From: Hyella patelloides LEGE 07179
Lineage (GTDB): Bacteria; Cyanobacteriota; Cyanobacteriia; Cyanobacteriales; Xenococcaceae
Direction: 5' to 3'
DNA length: 62,818 nucleotides
NCBI RefSeq assembly: GCF_900659865.1
Contig: NZ_LR213774.1
Coordinates: 1 to 62,818, forward strand
The position numbers and the translations under genes were made by a program. Position 1 is the stretch's first letter. The number at the start of each line of letters is the position of its first letter. Below are positions 45,498 to 54,733 of this stretch, piece by piece. The notes beneath the pieces were generated by a model, which saw nothing but the letters and a program-made list of their open reading frames with translations, was not told the DNA's origin and did not search any database.

Positions 45498-45929
45498 CTA
45501 AGGCATTTCACACAAAGTCCAATACTTATTCAAGGCAATCATTACCTCTGCAAAATTAACAAAGGTAACAGGTTTTAAAATGTATCCTGCAACATTCAAA
45601 TTGTAGGCTTCTATGCGATCCTTGTCTTCGTCTGAGGTAGTGAGAACGATTACGGGAGTACGTTTTAAGTTTTCATCTTCTCTCAATTGATTAAGAAACT
45701 CCAGACCATTCATTTTAGGCATATTAAGGTCTAACAAAATCAAGCGTCTATTTTCTGGTACTTGAGGAAGCTGTCCATTTTGCCCCTGCAACATAGCCAA
45801 AGCTTCTAAGCCATTGCCTGCTGTATACAAAGGATTGCCTATTTTATACTTTTTAAACGCTCGTTTCACGTTCATTACATCAACTTCATCATCCTCTACC
45901 AATAAAATATTAATCACTCTATTTTCCAT
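45498..45929 (-). CDS. Single-domain response regulator (Rcp1-like)
   Basis: 143 residues made up of a receiver domain only. The pattern VEDDEVDVMNVKRAFKK, RLILLDLNMPKMNGLEFL (phospho-Asp in LLDLN) and VIVLTTSDEDKDR, ending AGYILKPVTFVNFAEVM, is the Rcp1/CheY-like group typical of cyanobacterial phytochrome and similar kinases. There is no output domain, so it acts by protein contact. It is the first gene of a three-gene minus-strand set with the two receiver-linked kinases, and probably one operon. Confidence 0.9.
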   Translation of the reverse strand: MENRVINILLVEDDEVDVMNVKRAFKKYKIGNPLYTAGNGLEALAMLQGQNGQLPQVPENRRLILLDLNMPKMNGLEFLNQLREDENLKRTPVIVLTTSDEDKDRIEAYNLNVAGYILKPVTFVNFAEVMIALNKYWTLCEMP

Positions 45930-46193
45930 AATTATTTTGCTATGAACTTCAAATTAACTACTGTATTGTAATTTGCTATTTACCAAATAGAAATGAAAGA
46001 CAGAGAAAATAAAGATGTTTTGGGTTGATAGTCATATCGATCCAATTTTTTTTAGCCACAAATCTATGTTAATATCCCTGGCTATTTTAAGTCTCCGCTA
46101 AAAGTTGTAGATTTTTTAATTTAAAAAGATGTTTTTAAAGTTTGTTTAAAGTTACGTAACTTTACTTAAAAAATAAAGAAAATCTAAAGCTAA

Positions 46194-46745
46194 TTATTGA
46201 TTCAAAATGGCTTTTGCCATATAGAAACTAGCTATAGATTTGGCATCTACGGGTTCGCCATTTAAAATAGCTGCTTCTAATTCTTCTGCTGTCATTAAAA
46301 CCACTTCAATATCTTCATCTTCATCTTGTTGAGGCGGGTTTTCCAATTTCTCTAAATCTTGAGCTAAAAAAGCGTAAATGTATTCATCAGAGTAGCCAGG
46401 TGCGAGAATAAATTTGCCCAAAGATTGCCAACTTTTTGCAGTATAACCAGTTTCTTCTTCGATTTCTCGTTTAATAGTTTCTGCGGGGTCTTCGTCAGGT
46501 TCAACTGTACCAGCAGGGAATTCTAATAGCCTTCCTTCTACGGTGAAACGATATTGTTTTACCAGCACAAATTTACCATCGTTGGTTACTGGTACAGCCA
46601 ACGCACCCCCTGGATGGCGAACACATTCCCAATTACCTTCAACTCCATTGGGTAAGCGTAATTTAATGACTTCGTAGTCGAATTTACGACCTTTATAAAA
46701 AAGACGCTGTTCTAAAATCTTTGAGGGTTCGTTGCCTACTGACAT
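46194..46745 (-). CDS. NUDIX hydrolase (ADP-ribose pyrophosphatase-like)
   Basis: 183 residues with a full Nudix box at GTVEPDEDPAETIKREIEEETGY (pattern Gx5Ex7REUxEExGU, written here as GTVEPDEDPAETIKREIEEE in part). The preceding VLVKQYRFTVEGRLLEFPAG is characteristic of ADP-ribose/GDP-mannose pyrophosphatases (NudF/NudK type). It hydrolyses nucleoside-diphosphate sugars to limit toxic metabolite build-up. Substrate preference cannot be seen from sequence. Single gene, with an ATG 67 bp from the adjacent glycosyltransferase stop. Confidence 0.88.
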   Translation of the reverse strand: MSVGNEPSKILEQRLFYKGRKFDYEVIKLRLPNGVEGNWECVRHPGGALAVPVTNDGKFVLVKQYRFTVEGRLLEFPAGTVEPDEDPAETIKREIEEETGYTAKSWQSLGKFILAPGYSDEYIYAFLAQDLEKLENPPQQDEDEDIEVVLMTAEELEAAILNGEPVDAKSIASFYMAKAILNQ

Positions 46746-46812
46746 ATTATTTATTGATAGTGGTCACAGATTATTCAAAGAGTACCATATTTTCTGTTTT
46801 TTCCTTTCTATA

Positions 46813-47613
46813 CTACTTGCCTAACAACTGACGCAAAAATTTTATTTTTCCTAAAGTATGTCTCCAAGTGTAAGGTTTAAAAACAATACACTTTTTCAAA
46901 TGAGGAATCCAGACTCTACTAGATTTAGGAGCAGAATTAATCGCTTGAGCAATCTTTTCAATGTTACTAGAATAGCCATGAAGAATTTTTACAGGCTCAC
47001 AAAAGGCATTAATAAAGCAAAACCGAGCATTCCATTCTGGAGGTAAGGGATAAACTCTTGATTTACTCTGCATTAAAGCTTCAACAAAAGAGGTTTGATC
47101 GCTTTGTTTTAATTTACTATTTACTGTAAGCTTTTTCGTATAGGTATCTAACCAACAACTAAATAATGAATCGTTATTTTCATTTTTATTGTATAAAATC
47201 ACTCCTGTGTTTAGAGGCTTACATTCTATTTTTTTTCCAGAATCTAGTTGGGGGTAATGGGTATCTACGGGAGCGGGAACTAAAGCAAGATCGAAATAAT
47301 TTAAAATATCAAAACCACTGGCACAGTCATCGGTAAAATAAGTGTCTGTGTCCACAAATAAGGTTTTTTGATAAGGAGAAGAAAAATATAAATGTTTGAC
47401 TTTAAATAAAAGTCCTTCGTTTCTACAGGTTACTTTTTCCTCAACTAAAATAACCTTTTCAAATAAATCTTGTTCTGGAAGTTCTCGATCGGATAATAAA
47501 GATATTTTTAAAGAAGGATTGATTTTTTTTAAGCTGGTAGCTGACTTACAGGCTTCATCAACATACTTTTGCCCTGCTGCCACATAAAAGACCCCAAAAT
47601 CAGAAATAGTCAT
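46813..47613 (-). CDS. GT-A fold glycosyltransferase-like protein
   Basis: A 266-residue soluble protein. The DxD-type metal site is FVDTDTYF (about residues 84-91). LNTGVILYN and DQTSFVEAL plus KILHGYSS resemble GT8/GT-A enzymes in order and spacing. Donor and acceptor sugars are unknown. The context (NUDIX and folK on either side) gives no pathway. The N-terminus VFYVAAGQKYVDEACKSATSL is typical of small nucleotide-sugar transferases of this group. Confidence 0.65.
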   Translation of the reverse strand: MTISDFGVFYVAAGQKYVDEACKSATSLKKINPSLKISLLSDRELPEQDLFEKVILVEEKVTCRNEGLLFKVKHLYFSSPYQKTLFVDTDTYFTDDCASGFDILNYFDLALVPAPVDTHYPQLDSGKKIECKPLNTGVILYNKNENNDSLFSCWLDTYTKKLTVNSKLKQSDQTSFVEALMQSKSRVYPLPPEWNARFCFINAFCEPVKILHGYSSNIEKIAQAINSAPKSSRVWIPHLKKCIVFKPYTWRHTLGKIKFLRQLLGK

Positions 47614-47900
47614 GGTTTGTTTGGAAAAATTTTAATTCTAATTTTAACTCTAGATAGCGTTAATGACGAATTCTAAAACCATTTATCATTTATTATTGTT
47701 CATTTATTAATATAATAGTTTAAGTGAGCTATTGTATTAAATACTTTGATGCTAAGATTTGATGCCAAACAAAAGTCATTTATAAAATATAATTTTTATT
47801 TGGTAAAAGTAAAAAAAATGCTAAATTACTCAAATTTTTATTATATTTTTTTGATAGATAAAAATACTCTTGAAATACTCATAGAAAATACTCTTAATTT

Positions 47901-48380
47901 TTAAGCATAAAGTGTAACTCCAGAACGATCTATTTCTGAGACTAATTGCGCGATCGCTTTTCCCGATACTGGCTCTTGCCAATCTGCTGCAATTTCAGCT
48001 AAAGGTACTAAAACAAATGCTCTTTCTCTCATTCTGGGATGGGGAATAATTAGGTTATTAGTATTGAGAATCAAATCATCATACAAAATAAGATCTAAAT
48101 CTAAGGTTCTTGCTCCCCATTTTTCGTTTCTTACTCTACCAAATTGTAATTCAATAGCTTGTAATAATGTAAGTAATTCTTCAGGAGTTTGCTGGACATT
48201 AAAAGTTGCACAACCGTTTAGGTAATCAGGCTGTGGAGGACCTATTGGTTTGGTTTGATACCAACTAGAAACAGCTAACAAATTAATCCCAGGAGTACTA
48301 TTTAAAACTGTAAGAGAACTTTCTAATGTTTTGAGGGAATCCCCTAAATTACTGCCAAAAGCGATCGCACATTGATTCAT
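47901..48380 (-). CDS. folK: 2-amino-4-hydroxy-6-hydroxymethyldihydropteridine pyrophosphokinase
   Basis: A 159-residue folate-pathway enzyme (HPPK) that transfers pyrophosphate from ATP to 6-hydroxymethyl-dihydropterin. Signature segments are CAIAFGSNLGDSLKTLE, SSWYQTKPIGPPQPDYLNGC, RTLDLDLILYDDLILN and IPHPRMRERAFVLVPLAEIA. All four match the family, and the length is typical. It overlaps no gene. The MBL gene starts 11 bp upstream on the same strand, so the two may be cotranscribed. Confidence 0.95.
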   Translation of the reverse strand: MNQCAIAFGSNLGDSLKTLESSLTVLNSTPGINLLAVSSWYQTKPIGPPQPDYLNGCATFNVQQTPEELLTLLQAIELQFGRVRNEKWGARTLDLDLILYDDLILNTNNLIIPHPRMRERAFVLVPLAEIAADWQEPVSGKAIAQLVSEIDRSGVTLYA

Positions 48381-48390
48381 TTTTTGCTCT

Positions 48391-49353
48391 CTACAAACCA
48401 GGACTAGATTCTAATGGTAAAGTTATTTGTTGGTAGGCAGTTTTTAAATTACTAGAATACAATTGCTGAAACTTATAGTCTTGATATGCATCAGGAATAT
48501 CGGAAGCACTTGCGGTGGCTGCTTCTTCTGAAAGTGAGTTTGCTTTCCATTTTAGAGCCAGAGCTTCTAACTCGTTTAAATACTTTTTAAGATTTGCCAA
48601 AGTACCGCGATCGCCTATCGCGCCATGCCCTGGTACGATTTTAGTGTTGGGATATTCTTGAATCAAATTATCCAGGGTTTTTTGCCATTTTTTAATACTA
48701 CCATCAGCGATATAGGGAAATCTTTGATTGAATAAAATATCCCCTGTAAATAATACATCGGCATCGGGAATATAAGCGATCATATCTGTTCCCCCAGAAT
48801 GACCTTCAACTGCTTTTAATTGGATTTCTCTGTCTCCTAACCAGATACTACTATCACTGTTTAAAATAACTTCAGGAGGTATGGGATTGGGATCGTATTC
48901 TAAATTTTTTGTCAGCATATCCTCACGAATTGTACCCCTACCCATTAAAATAATTTCTTGGGCTTTAATAGCTTTATTCCCCCCAGTATGATCGAAATGA
49001 AAATGAGTATTAATAACATACTTAACAGGTAAATCTGTTAGTTTTTGAACTTCAGATAACAACAAGTTTCCCAAAGCTTCTGATTGAAAAGGATCGATTA
49101 CTAAAACGCCATCATCGCCGATAATAATTCCTGCATTACAGATTGCTACATTTTCGTTAGCAGGAGGGTAATCAGTATCAGAAATTAAAGAGTATACTCC
49201 TGTTCCTAATTGTTCTAACTTTAAAGATGCTGTCGCCAAATTTAAAGGAGCTTGTCGAGCAACAGTAGCATTAGGTAAATTGATAACTAACGCGAAACCA
49301 ATAACAATTCCGAAGGCTAATACAATCCATTGACGCAAACGATTTTGAATCAT
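48391..49353 (-). CDS. Secreted or membrane-anchored MBL-fold metallo-hydrolase
   Basis: 320 residues with an N-terminal hydrophobic segment (about 8-28, signal peptide or anchor). The metal motif is THFHFDHTGG (HxHxDH), then TGDILFNQRFPYIADG and VPGHGAIGDRG (the second- and third-ligand regions). This matches cyanobacterial quinoprotein-relay-type MBL hydrolases (SoxH-like). The substrate is unknown. The location is the periplasm or thylakoid lumen. folK follows 11 bp downstream. Confidence 0.85.
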   Translation of the reverse strand: MIQNRLRQWIVLAFGIVIGFALVINLPNATVARQAPLNLATASLKLEQLGTGVYSLISDTDYPPANENVAICNAGIIIGDDGVLVIDPFQSEALGNLLLSEVQKLTDLPVKYVINTHFHFDHTGGNKAIKAQEIILMGRGTIREDMLTKNLEYDPNPIPPEVILNSDSSIWLGDREIQLKAVEGHSGGTDMIAYIPDADVLFTGDILFNQRFPYIADGSIKKWQKTLDNLIQEYPNTKIVPGHGAIGDRGTLANLKKYLNELEALALKWKANSLSEEAATASASDIPDAYQDYKFQQLYSSNLKTAYQQITLPLESSPGL

Positions 49354-49740
49354 GCTCTTATTACTTTTTGACCAACGGTCAGAGCAGGCTCCGTCGTCTC
49401 ACGGCGGAGTAATCTCTGACTGCAACAATTATCTTGTAAAGACAAACTAACATCATTAGATTCTCTTACAGTAATTTTCGATCTGTATTCAATTTTCCAG
49501 CTAAATTTAGATAATAAACTATTTAGTCAAAATCTCATTCTTTTATTAAGCAAAGTTTATTCAGCTTATTCTTTGACAACAATTTGCAATCAAAATAATT
49601 GGGCTTAACATCTTCTTCTTTCTTTCCTCATCCCTTATCAATTGACGTGTTTACCGAAACCAGAGAATGAGGTTATCACCACTACGCCCTTTAGAATAAT
49701 CTGCCAAAATGAAAGTAGTTAAGTTACCAAATGGTTAAAT
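49354..49740. other. Divergent promoter region between MBL and DUF1232 genes
   Basis: It contains the palindrome above and AT-rich DNA. No gene or further structure is seen. Confidence 0.5.
49378..49420. repeat. Compact palindromic repeat (GTCAGAG...CTCTGAC)
   Basis: An outer 7-bp stem GTCAGAG/CTCTGAC encloses an imperfect inner stem CTCCGTCG/CGGCGGAG. A nested-hairpin element of about 43 bp in the spacer upstream of the MBL gene, similar in size to the tRNA insertions. Confidence 0.65.
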
Positions 49741-50043
49741 ATGCAGGTATCAATGACATCGATCTATAACTGGTATCGTAATACTCTTCGTCATCCTAAA
49801 TATCGCTGGTGGTTGGTTCTGGGAACACTAGCCTATCTTATCAGTCCCATTGATATATCTCCTGATTTTATTCCTATTGTGGGACAAATTGACGACGTGA
49901 TGTTAGCAACATTACTAGTTACAGAGGTATCTCAATTATTTATAGAGAAATTTAAGTCTCGTAAAGAAACCGTCGAGCAAGATACCGCCACAAATTCTAC
50001 CGTAGAAGTTGAAGCGGAAACAGTAGTTACAGAAAAAGTTTAA
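49741..50043 (+). CDS. YkvA/DUF1232 family small membrane protein
   Basis: 100 residues with the DUF1232 core: YRNTLRHPKYRWWLVLGTLAYL, ISPIDISPDFIPIVGQIDD (the conserved SPIDxxPDxIPxxGxxDD signature) and a second hydrophobic helix up to about 70. A charged tail follows (EKFKSRKETVEQDTA). It is found in many bacteria with unclear function. It is likely a two-helix membrane protein. It stands alone. Confidence 0.9.
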   Translation: MQVSMTSIYNWYRNTLRHPKYRWWLVLGTLAYLISPIDISPDFIPIVGQIDDVMLATLLVTEVSQLFIEKFKSRKETVEQDTATNSTVEVEAETVVTEKV

Positions 50044-50182
50044 GCTAAGCGATCAATTGTTAATCAATACAATTAAATATTAAATAATTATCTGGTTTTC
50101 AACCTCTTCTGTGTCGGGAGAGGTATATTGCTATGTTTGTTTCTAACTTTTAAAATCGCGCTCGCGATTAGCTACAAGCTAT

Positions 50183-50265
50183 AAGATGGTAAAGTAAAAA
50201 TTGTTCCTCCAGAAGAAATTACCTCCCTGGTAGATAAGCTCAAACAAAGAACAAATAATGAGTAA
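50183..50265 (+). pseudogene. Short relic fused to a repeat, upstream of the PLP enzyme gene
   Basis: After the GCGCTCGCGATTAGCT/AAGCTATA repeat (50152-50182) a frame reads DGKVKIVPPEEITSLVDKL then KQRTNNE and a TAA that overlaps the start of the next gene by 8 nt. No start codon is available because the repeat cuts it off. It is probably the end of a lost gene once coupled to its downstream neighbour. Confidence 0.35.
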
Positions 50266-51226
50266 TGAACAATCATCTGTAAATTATCAAGACATTGAAG
50301 CAGCAGCCCAACGTCTTCAAGTTCAAGCTCATATTACTCCAGTTCTAACTTCCACTACAGTAGATAGTCTGACTAAGGCTCAGGTATTTTTTAAATGTGA
50401 GAACTTTCAGCGCACGGGTTCGTTTAAATTTCGTGGTGCTTATAATGCTCTGTCTCAACTATCAACAGCACAAAAACAACAAGGAGTCATTACTTATTCT
50501 TCAGGAAATCACGCTCAAGCGATCGCACTATCTGGTAAATTACTTAATATCCCCACTACTATTGTGATGCCCAGCAATGCGCCACAGGTAAAACTGGCAG
50601 CTACTCGTGGCTATGGTGCGGAAGTCATCCCCTATGAACCTTCAGAAAACATCAGGGAAGAATTAGCCAAAAAACTCGCACAAGAAAAAAATCTCACTGT
50701 GATACCTCCCTACGATCATCAAGATATCATTGCGGGACAGGGTACAGTGGCTAAAGAACTAATTGAAGAAGTGGGCGAATTGGATTTATTACTCGTATGT
50801 TGTGGAGGAGGGGGATTAATCTCAGGATGTGCCATAGCTGCTAAGAACTTAATTCCCAATTGCCAGGTAATCGGAGTCGAACCAGAGAGAGCCGATGATG
50901 CTACCCGCTCGTTTTACAGTAAAACCCTCCAAACTATCGAGAATCCCGATACTATTGCCGATGGAGCGCGTACTCCTTATCTTGGGAAGTTAAATTTTCC
51001 CCTAGTATTAAAATATGTAGATCGAATGGTCACAGTATCAGAAGATGGGATTCGACGTACCATGACATTTTTGTTGTCTCGCTTAAAAATTGTGGTCGAA
51101 CCTACTGGAACTCTTGCAGCAGCAGCCCTCTTAGAAAATGTAATTACCGCACCTAACAAAAGAATCGGCGTAATTATTAGTGGTGGTAATGTAGACCTCA
51201 AACAATTTTCTCATTATCTGGTGTAA
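50258..51226 (+). CDS. PLP-dependent threonine/serine dehydratase-like enzyme
   Basis: A 322-residue fold-type II PLP enzyme. The Schiff-base lysine lies in QRTGSFKFRGA, SGNHAQAIAL is the substrate loop, and the phosphate-binding CGGGGLISGC is the Gly-rich loop. The length (about 320) is that of catabolic threonine dehydratase/serine racemase/threo-3-hydroxyaspartate dehydratase, which lack the C-terminal ACT-like regulatory domain of biosynthetic IlvA. So it could be a serine racemase or threonine deaminase. The choice cannot be made from motifs seen here. A multi-PAS kinase lies convergent downstream. Confidence 0.85.
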   Translation: MSNEQSSVNYQDIEAAAQRLQVQAHITPVLTSTTVDSLTKAQVFFKCENFQRTGSFKFRGAYNALSQLSTAQKQQGVITYSSGNHAQAIALSGKLLNIPTTIVMPSNAPQVKLAATRGYGAEVIPYEPSENIREELAKKLAQEKNLTVIPPYDHQDIIAGQGTVAKELIEEVGELDLLLVCCGGGGLISGCAIAAKNLIPNCQVIGVEPERADDATRSFYSKTLQTIENPDTIADGARTPYLGKLNFPLVLKYVDRMVTVSEDGIRRTMTFLLSRLKIVVEPTGTLAAAALLENVITAPNKRIGVIISGGNVDLKQFSHYLV

Positions 51227-51239
51227 TGCTATATGGAGC

Positions 51240-53264
51240 TTACTTCTTCCAAGTAAAGCGAAAAGTAGCTCCTGCACCGATTTGTGATTCTACCCAAACT
51301 TTTCCCCCTTGATTTTCCACTGCTTTTTTGACAATTGCTAAACCAATTCCCGTGCTTTCTTTGGTGTCTCGCGCTTCTAGAGTCTGGAAAATAGTAAAAA
51401 TGCGATCGCAATATTGAGGGTCGATCCCTTTACCGTTATCAGCTACAGCAAACTGATAAAAATCATCTAACTCTTCAACTGAGATGGTAATCCTACCATT
51501 ATCGCAGTCACTATGTTTAATCGCATTACCAATTAAGTTATTAAATACCTGCTGCAAGGGTATTTCTTCAGTAATAAAAGTAGGCATTTCTCCTCTAACT
51601 TCCACGGTAAAATCAGCAGGGACATCCAAAGAATCAATAATCTCTGCTAACATTTGCCCCACTGCTACTAATTTGGGTTTATGTTTTAATCTGCCGACGC
51701 GAGAATAATCCAGTAAGCCATTAATCAGATTTTCTAGGCGATGCACTCTACCCCTTAAGAGATTCATGTGGTATCTGGTATCATCATCTAGTTTGTCTGC
51801 TAAGTCTTCTTCGATCCATTCAGAAAGATTTGCGATCGCTCTTAAGGGGGCTTTAAGATCGTGGGAAGTTACATAGGCAAACTGTTCTAATTCCTGATTA
51901 CTTTTTCTGAGTTGTTCGGTGGTAGCAAATAATATAGTGTTAACCTTTTCTAGTTGAGAGGTACGTTTTTTGACCCTTTGTTCTAATTCGTTGTTTAATT
52001 TTGTTAGGGTTTGATTCAAATCTGCTAATACTTGTTCTGTTTGTTTGCGTTCGGTAATGTCTCTTATGACAACAACTGCTCCTAGTTTTACTCCTTGAGC
52101 ATCAACAATAGGGCTACCATTAGCTAAAAGAGTCCGCGCTTTTCCCTCTTGCGGTATTGCCATCAGTTCAGCATTAACAAATGATTCTCCTGAAAATGCT
52201 CTAAATAAGGGAATGTCTTCTTGTTTTAAATAGGTTTTGCCATCAGGGTAATAAAGGCTGTAATGTTCTGCGCATTCTTCAGGGGGAAGAGGTTCTTGAG
52301 GAACTCCAAAAAATTCTTGACTGGCTTGATTAAACAAAGCTAAAATGCCATTCTCATCACAGGCAACAATTCCATCGGAAAGATTATTCAGCAGTGCTTT
52401 AATAAATACTCTCTCTTTTTTTAATTCCGTTTCTGCAAGTCGGCGATCGGTAATATCTCGCATAGCTGCGATCGCACCTATTGTTGACCCGTGACGATCG
52501 ATAATCGGATCGCTATTCACCAATACAATACGAGGTTTTCCTTGTTTGGGAATAATCATCATTTCCACATCCCTCACCGATTCACCCTGTAAAGCCCGAA
52601 ATAAGGGTATTTCTTCTGGGGACATCCTAGTTTTACCATCTGCTAAGTAAAGATCGTAATACTCTGCCCATCCCTCGGCGGGAATCGCTTGTTGAGGTAG
52701 TCCGTGAAATTCTCTAGTAGCTTGATTAAATAGGGTTAGTATCCCATTGCGATCGCAAGTAACAATGCCGTCAGATAAGTTATCCAGCAGTGCTTGTAAA
52801 AAATTCTTATCTCGATCTAATTCGGTTTCTGTTTGTTTGCGTTTTGTAATATTGAGACTTGTACCGATGATACGGTTGATAGTTCCTGTTTCATCTTGTA
52901 TCGGATTAAGGGTAGTCAACCACCAAGTATCTTCTCCTCTAAAGGGTAAGCATTCTTCATAAGAAATAGTGGCTGCTGTTTCGACACATTTACGATAGCG
53001 TTTTTCTACGGCGGTTGCTGCTTCGAGAGGCAAAAGTTGAGCGGGGGTTTTACCTATAACATCTTCAATTCCTGTTAATCTCTTAGCAGCATAATTAAAA
53101 CCTTGGTAGTAAAACTCCCCATCTGCTGTAACATCCACCACGAAAATCGCTTCTTGGACATTGTCATAAATACTGCGAAGAAATTTTTCTTGTTGGCGAA
53201 TAGTCGCTTTTTGCTGCTCTAATTCGGCAATTTTGGCTTCTAGCTGTCGCTCGATCTCGTTCAT
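51240..53264 (-). CDS. Triple-PAS sensor histidine kinase
   Basis: About 674 residues from ATG 53264. The frame extends upstream only to a TTG. A short coiled coil (EAKIAELEQQKATIRQQEKF) leads to three PAS/PAC units (about 25-140, 160-285, 290-410). The second and third are near-duplicates: LDNLSDGIVTCDRNGILTLFN versus LNNLSDGIVACDENGILALF. Then a coiled coil, HisKA with the H-box YVTSHDLKAPLRAIANL, and HATPase (NLIGNAIKHSDCDNG, ADNGKGIDPQ, STGIGLAIVKKAVENQGG). No membrane helices: cytosolic redox, light or small-ligand sensor. No partner regulator is adjacent. Confidence 0.9.
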   Translation of the reverse strand: MNEIERQLEAKIAELEQQKATIRQQEKFLRSIYDNVQEAIFVVDVTADGEFYYQGFNYAAKRLTGIEDVIGKTPAQLLPLEAATAVEKRYRKCVETAATISYEECLPFRGEDTWWLTTLNPIQDETGTINRIIGTSLNITKRKQTETELDRDKNFLQALLDNLSDGIVTCDRNGILTLFNQATREFHGLPQQAIPAEGWAEYYDLYLADGKTRMSPEEIPLFRALQGESVRDVEMMIIPKQGKPRIVLVNSDPIIDRHGSTIGAIAAMRDITDRRLAETELKKERVFIKALLNNLSDGIVACDENGILALFNQASQEFFGVPQEPLPPEECAEHYSLYYPDGKTYLKQEDIPLFRAFSGESFVNAELMAIPQEGKARTLLANGSPIVDAQGVKLGAVVVIRDITERKQTEQVLADLNQTLTKLNNELEQRVKKRTSQLEKVNTILFATTEQLRKSNQELEQFAYVTSHDLKAPLRAIANLSEWIEEDLADKLDDDTRYHMNLLRGRVHRLENLINGLLDYSRVGRLKHKPKLVAVGQMLAEIIDSLDVPADFTVEVRGEMPTFITEEIPLQQVFNNLIGNAIKHSDCDNGRITISVEELDDFYQFAVADNGKGIDPQYCDRIFTIFQTLEARDTKESTGIGLAIVKKAVENQGGKVWVESQIGAGATFRFTWKK

Positions 53265-53318
53265 GAGAGTTCTGAAAGTGTAAGTAGATATTTTAATAAT
53301 CTTTATATTGATTGGCAA

Positions 53319-54059
53319 TAGCGATCGCTAATATCTAATTTAATATACATCCTAAGTATGATGAAATCGAATGCCTGATATTGGATAGTCTAAAGCAAAT
53401 AGATAATCAGTCTAGTTAATAAATTAATAAATAGCTTTTATTGTTAAAAATGAGTAGGATTAGCGTCGTTTTAATAAGAAGATCATAATCTCAGTCGGAT
53501 TGGTTTATGTGCTGCTCTCAAACAGTATGAAGATGTAGATATATTCGTAAGCTGATTTTATTACAAGTCACGAAGTAACAGTCTAAACTTAAAGTCTGCT
53601 TTTACTTAAAATAGCTTGAGCAACTTCAAATTTTATTTCTGTTTCAACAAATTGCATTATGCTTTTAAACAAAAATGTTTCTAATTTTTTTTGATTATGC
53701 TGTTAATCTAACAGTTAAGATATCAAGTTAATATCTACCAAAAGACATAATAACTTAAAATACTAAGTTATCAAGATATCTATGCTTTTTTGTCTTTGAT
53801 ATATGGTCTGTAACTTGACAACTTTTCCTATCTTTTATTTTTTCTCTGTAATTAAAAACACTTCGTAAAAATAGGAATAAGCAACGAGCAACAAAACCGT
53901 ATTGTTATTTATTTATTTCATACTTAAAACAACCAAAGTTCTTTTTCTTTTTTTGAATCTATCTTTAGACAGATTGCTTATCTATAATAAGAAAGATGTC
54001 AAAGTAATAGTCTAAGACATAAATTTATAAGTAGTTTAGAAACGAAGTCAAATAAATTT
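53319..54059. other. AT-rich intergenic region
   Basis: 740 bp with no frame of protein character and no recognisable repeat or RNA gene. It supplies the promoter regions of the kinase (minus) and the Psb35-like gene (plus). Confidence 0.55.
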
Positions 54060-54242
54060 ATGAATATTTTATTACAAGTCGCTAGCAACGAACCTCATTT
54101 CCCTTATGCCGCAACAGCAGTTTTAGGGTTAGGCTTTATCGCAGCAGTTACCATTGGTTCAGTCGCTTGGTATAATTCTAAACGTCCTCCTGGCTGGGAA
54201 AACAAAGAGCGTCCTGATATTGTTCCTAAAGTTGATAAGTAA
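54060..54242 (+). CDS. Small single-helix protein, probable Psb35 homologue
   Basis: 60 residues: a short N-terminal part, one membrane helix (ATAVLGLGFIAAVTIGSVAWY, given here as VLGLGFIAAVTIGSVAW), then a charged tail NSKRPPGWENKERPDIVP. This pattern resembles the small cyanobacterial thylakoid protein Psb35 (Ssl2148 in Synechocystis), which has been linked to CP47/photosystem II and chlorophyll stress. Assignment rests on the helix and the WYNSKRPxGWExKERPD-like tail as I recall it, so it is moderate. A 101-residue hydrophilic gene follows on the same strand. Confidence 0.55.
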   Translation: MNILLQVASNEPHFPYAATAVLGLGFIAAVTIGSVAWYNSKRPPGWENKERPDIVPKVDK

Positions 54243-54314
54243 GTAATAAGCTATTTGCGATTGAGAAAAACTATTTATTGTTTATACATAGTCAAATATT
54301 GGAGGTAATAAAAT

Positions 54315-54620
54315 ATGGAAAATAAAACGCCCAAGGATGCTAATTACGATCGCGCAATCACCTCAGCCGAAACAGCAGCCAGAATGGAAAGAGAAGGTGA
54401 TAATTTTAAAACAACTCCCGAGAAAGAAGGGGATATTGATACAACCTCTGGCTATACAGTAGATCGAGAAGGTTTAGCGAATAACTATGCTATCGAGCCA
54501 GAAATGTATTATGAAGAGCCAGGAGATTTAGAAGAGAAGAAGGAAGCAGAAAAACAAGAAAGGGCTGAAGAAATAAAGGATGTAAATACTCCTGGTGGAA
54601 AAGGTGTCGGCATTATTTAA
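54315..54620 (+). CDS. Hydrophilic acidic cyanobacterial protein, hypothetical
   Basis: 101 residues, strongly charged and probably disordered (AETAARMEREGDNFKTTPEK, GDIDTTSGYTVDREGLANNY, EPEMYYEEPGDLEEKK). Strong ribosome binding site GGAGG 8 nt before the ATG. There is no domain I can name, though the motif DTTSGYTVDREGLANNYAIEP, shown in part, looks conserved and cyanobacterial. It lies 72 bp after the Psb35-like gene, so the two may be cotranscribed. Possibly stress-related, but that is a guess. Confidence 0.65.
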   Translation: MENKTPKDANYDRAITSAETAARMEREGDNFKTTPEKEGDIDTTSGYTVDREGLANNYAIEPEMYYEEPGDLEEKKEAEKQERAEEIKDVNTPGGKGVGII

Positions 54621-54733
54621 CAATAAGCAATCACAGTTTCTTTCTTATCTAAAACTTGTTAAGTGTTAATTAAGCAGTGATAGTCTCAGAGATTATAATT
54701 TCTGGGACTTTTATTATTTGTAGTGGTAGTTAA

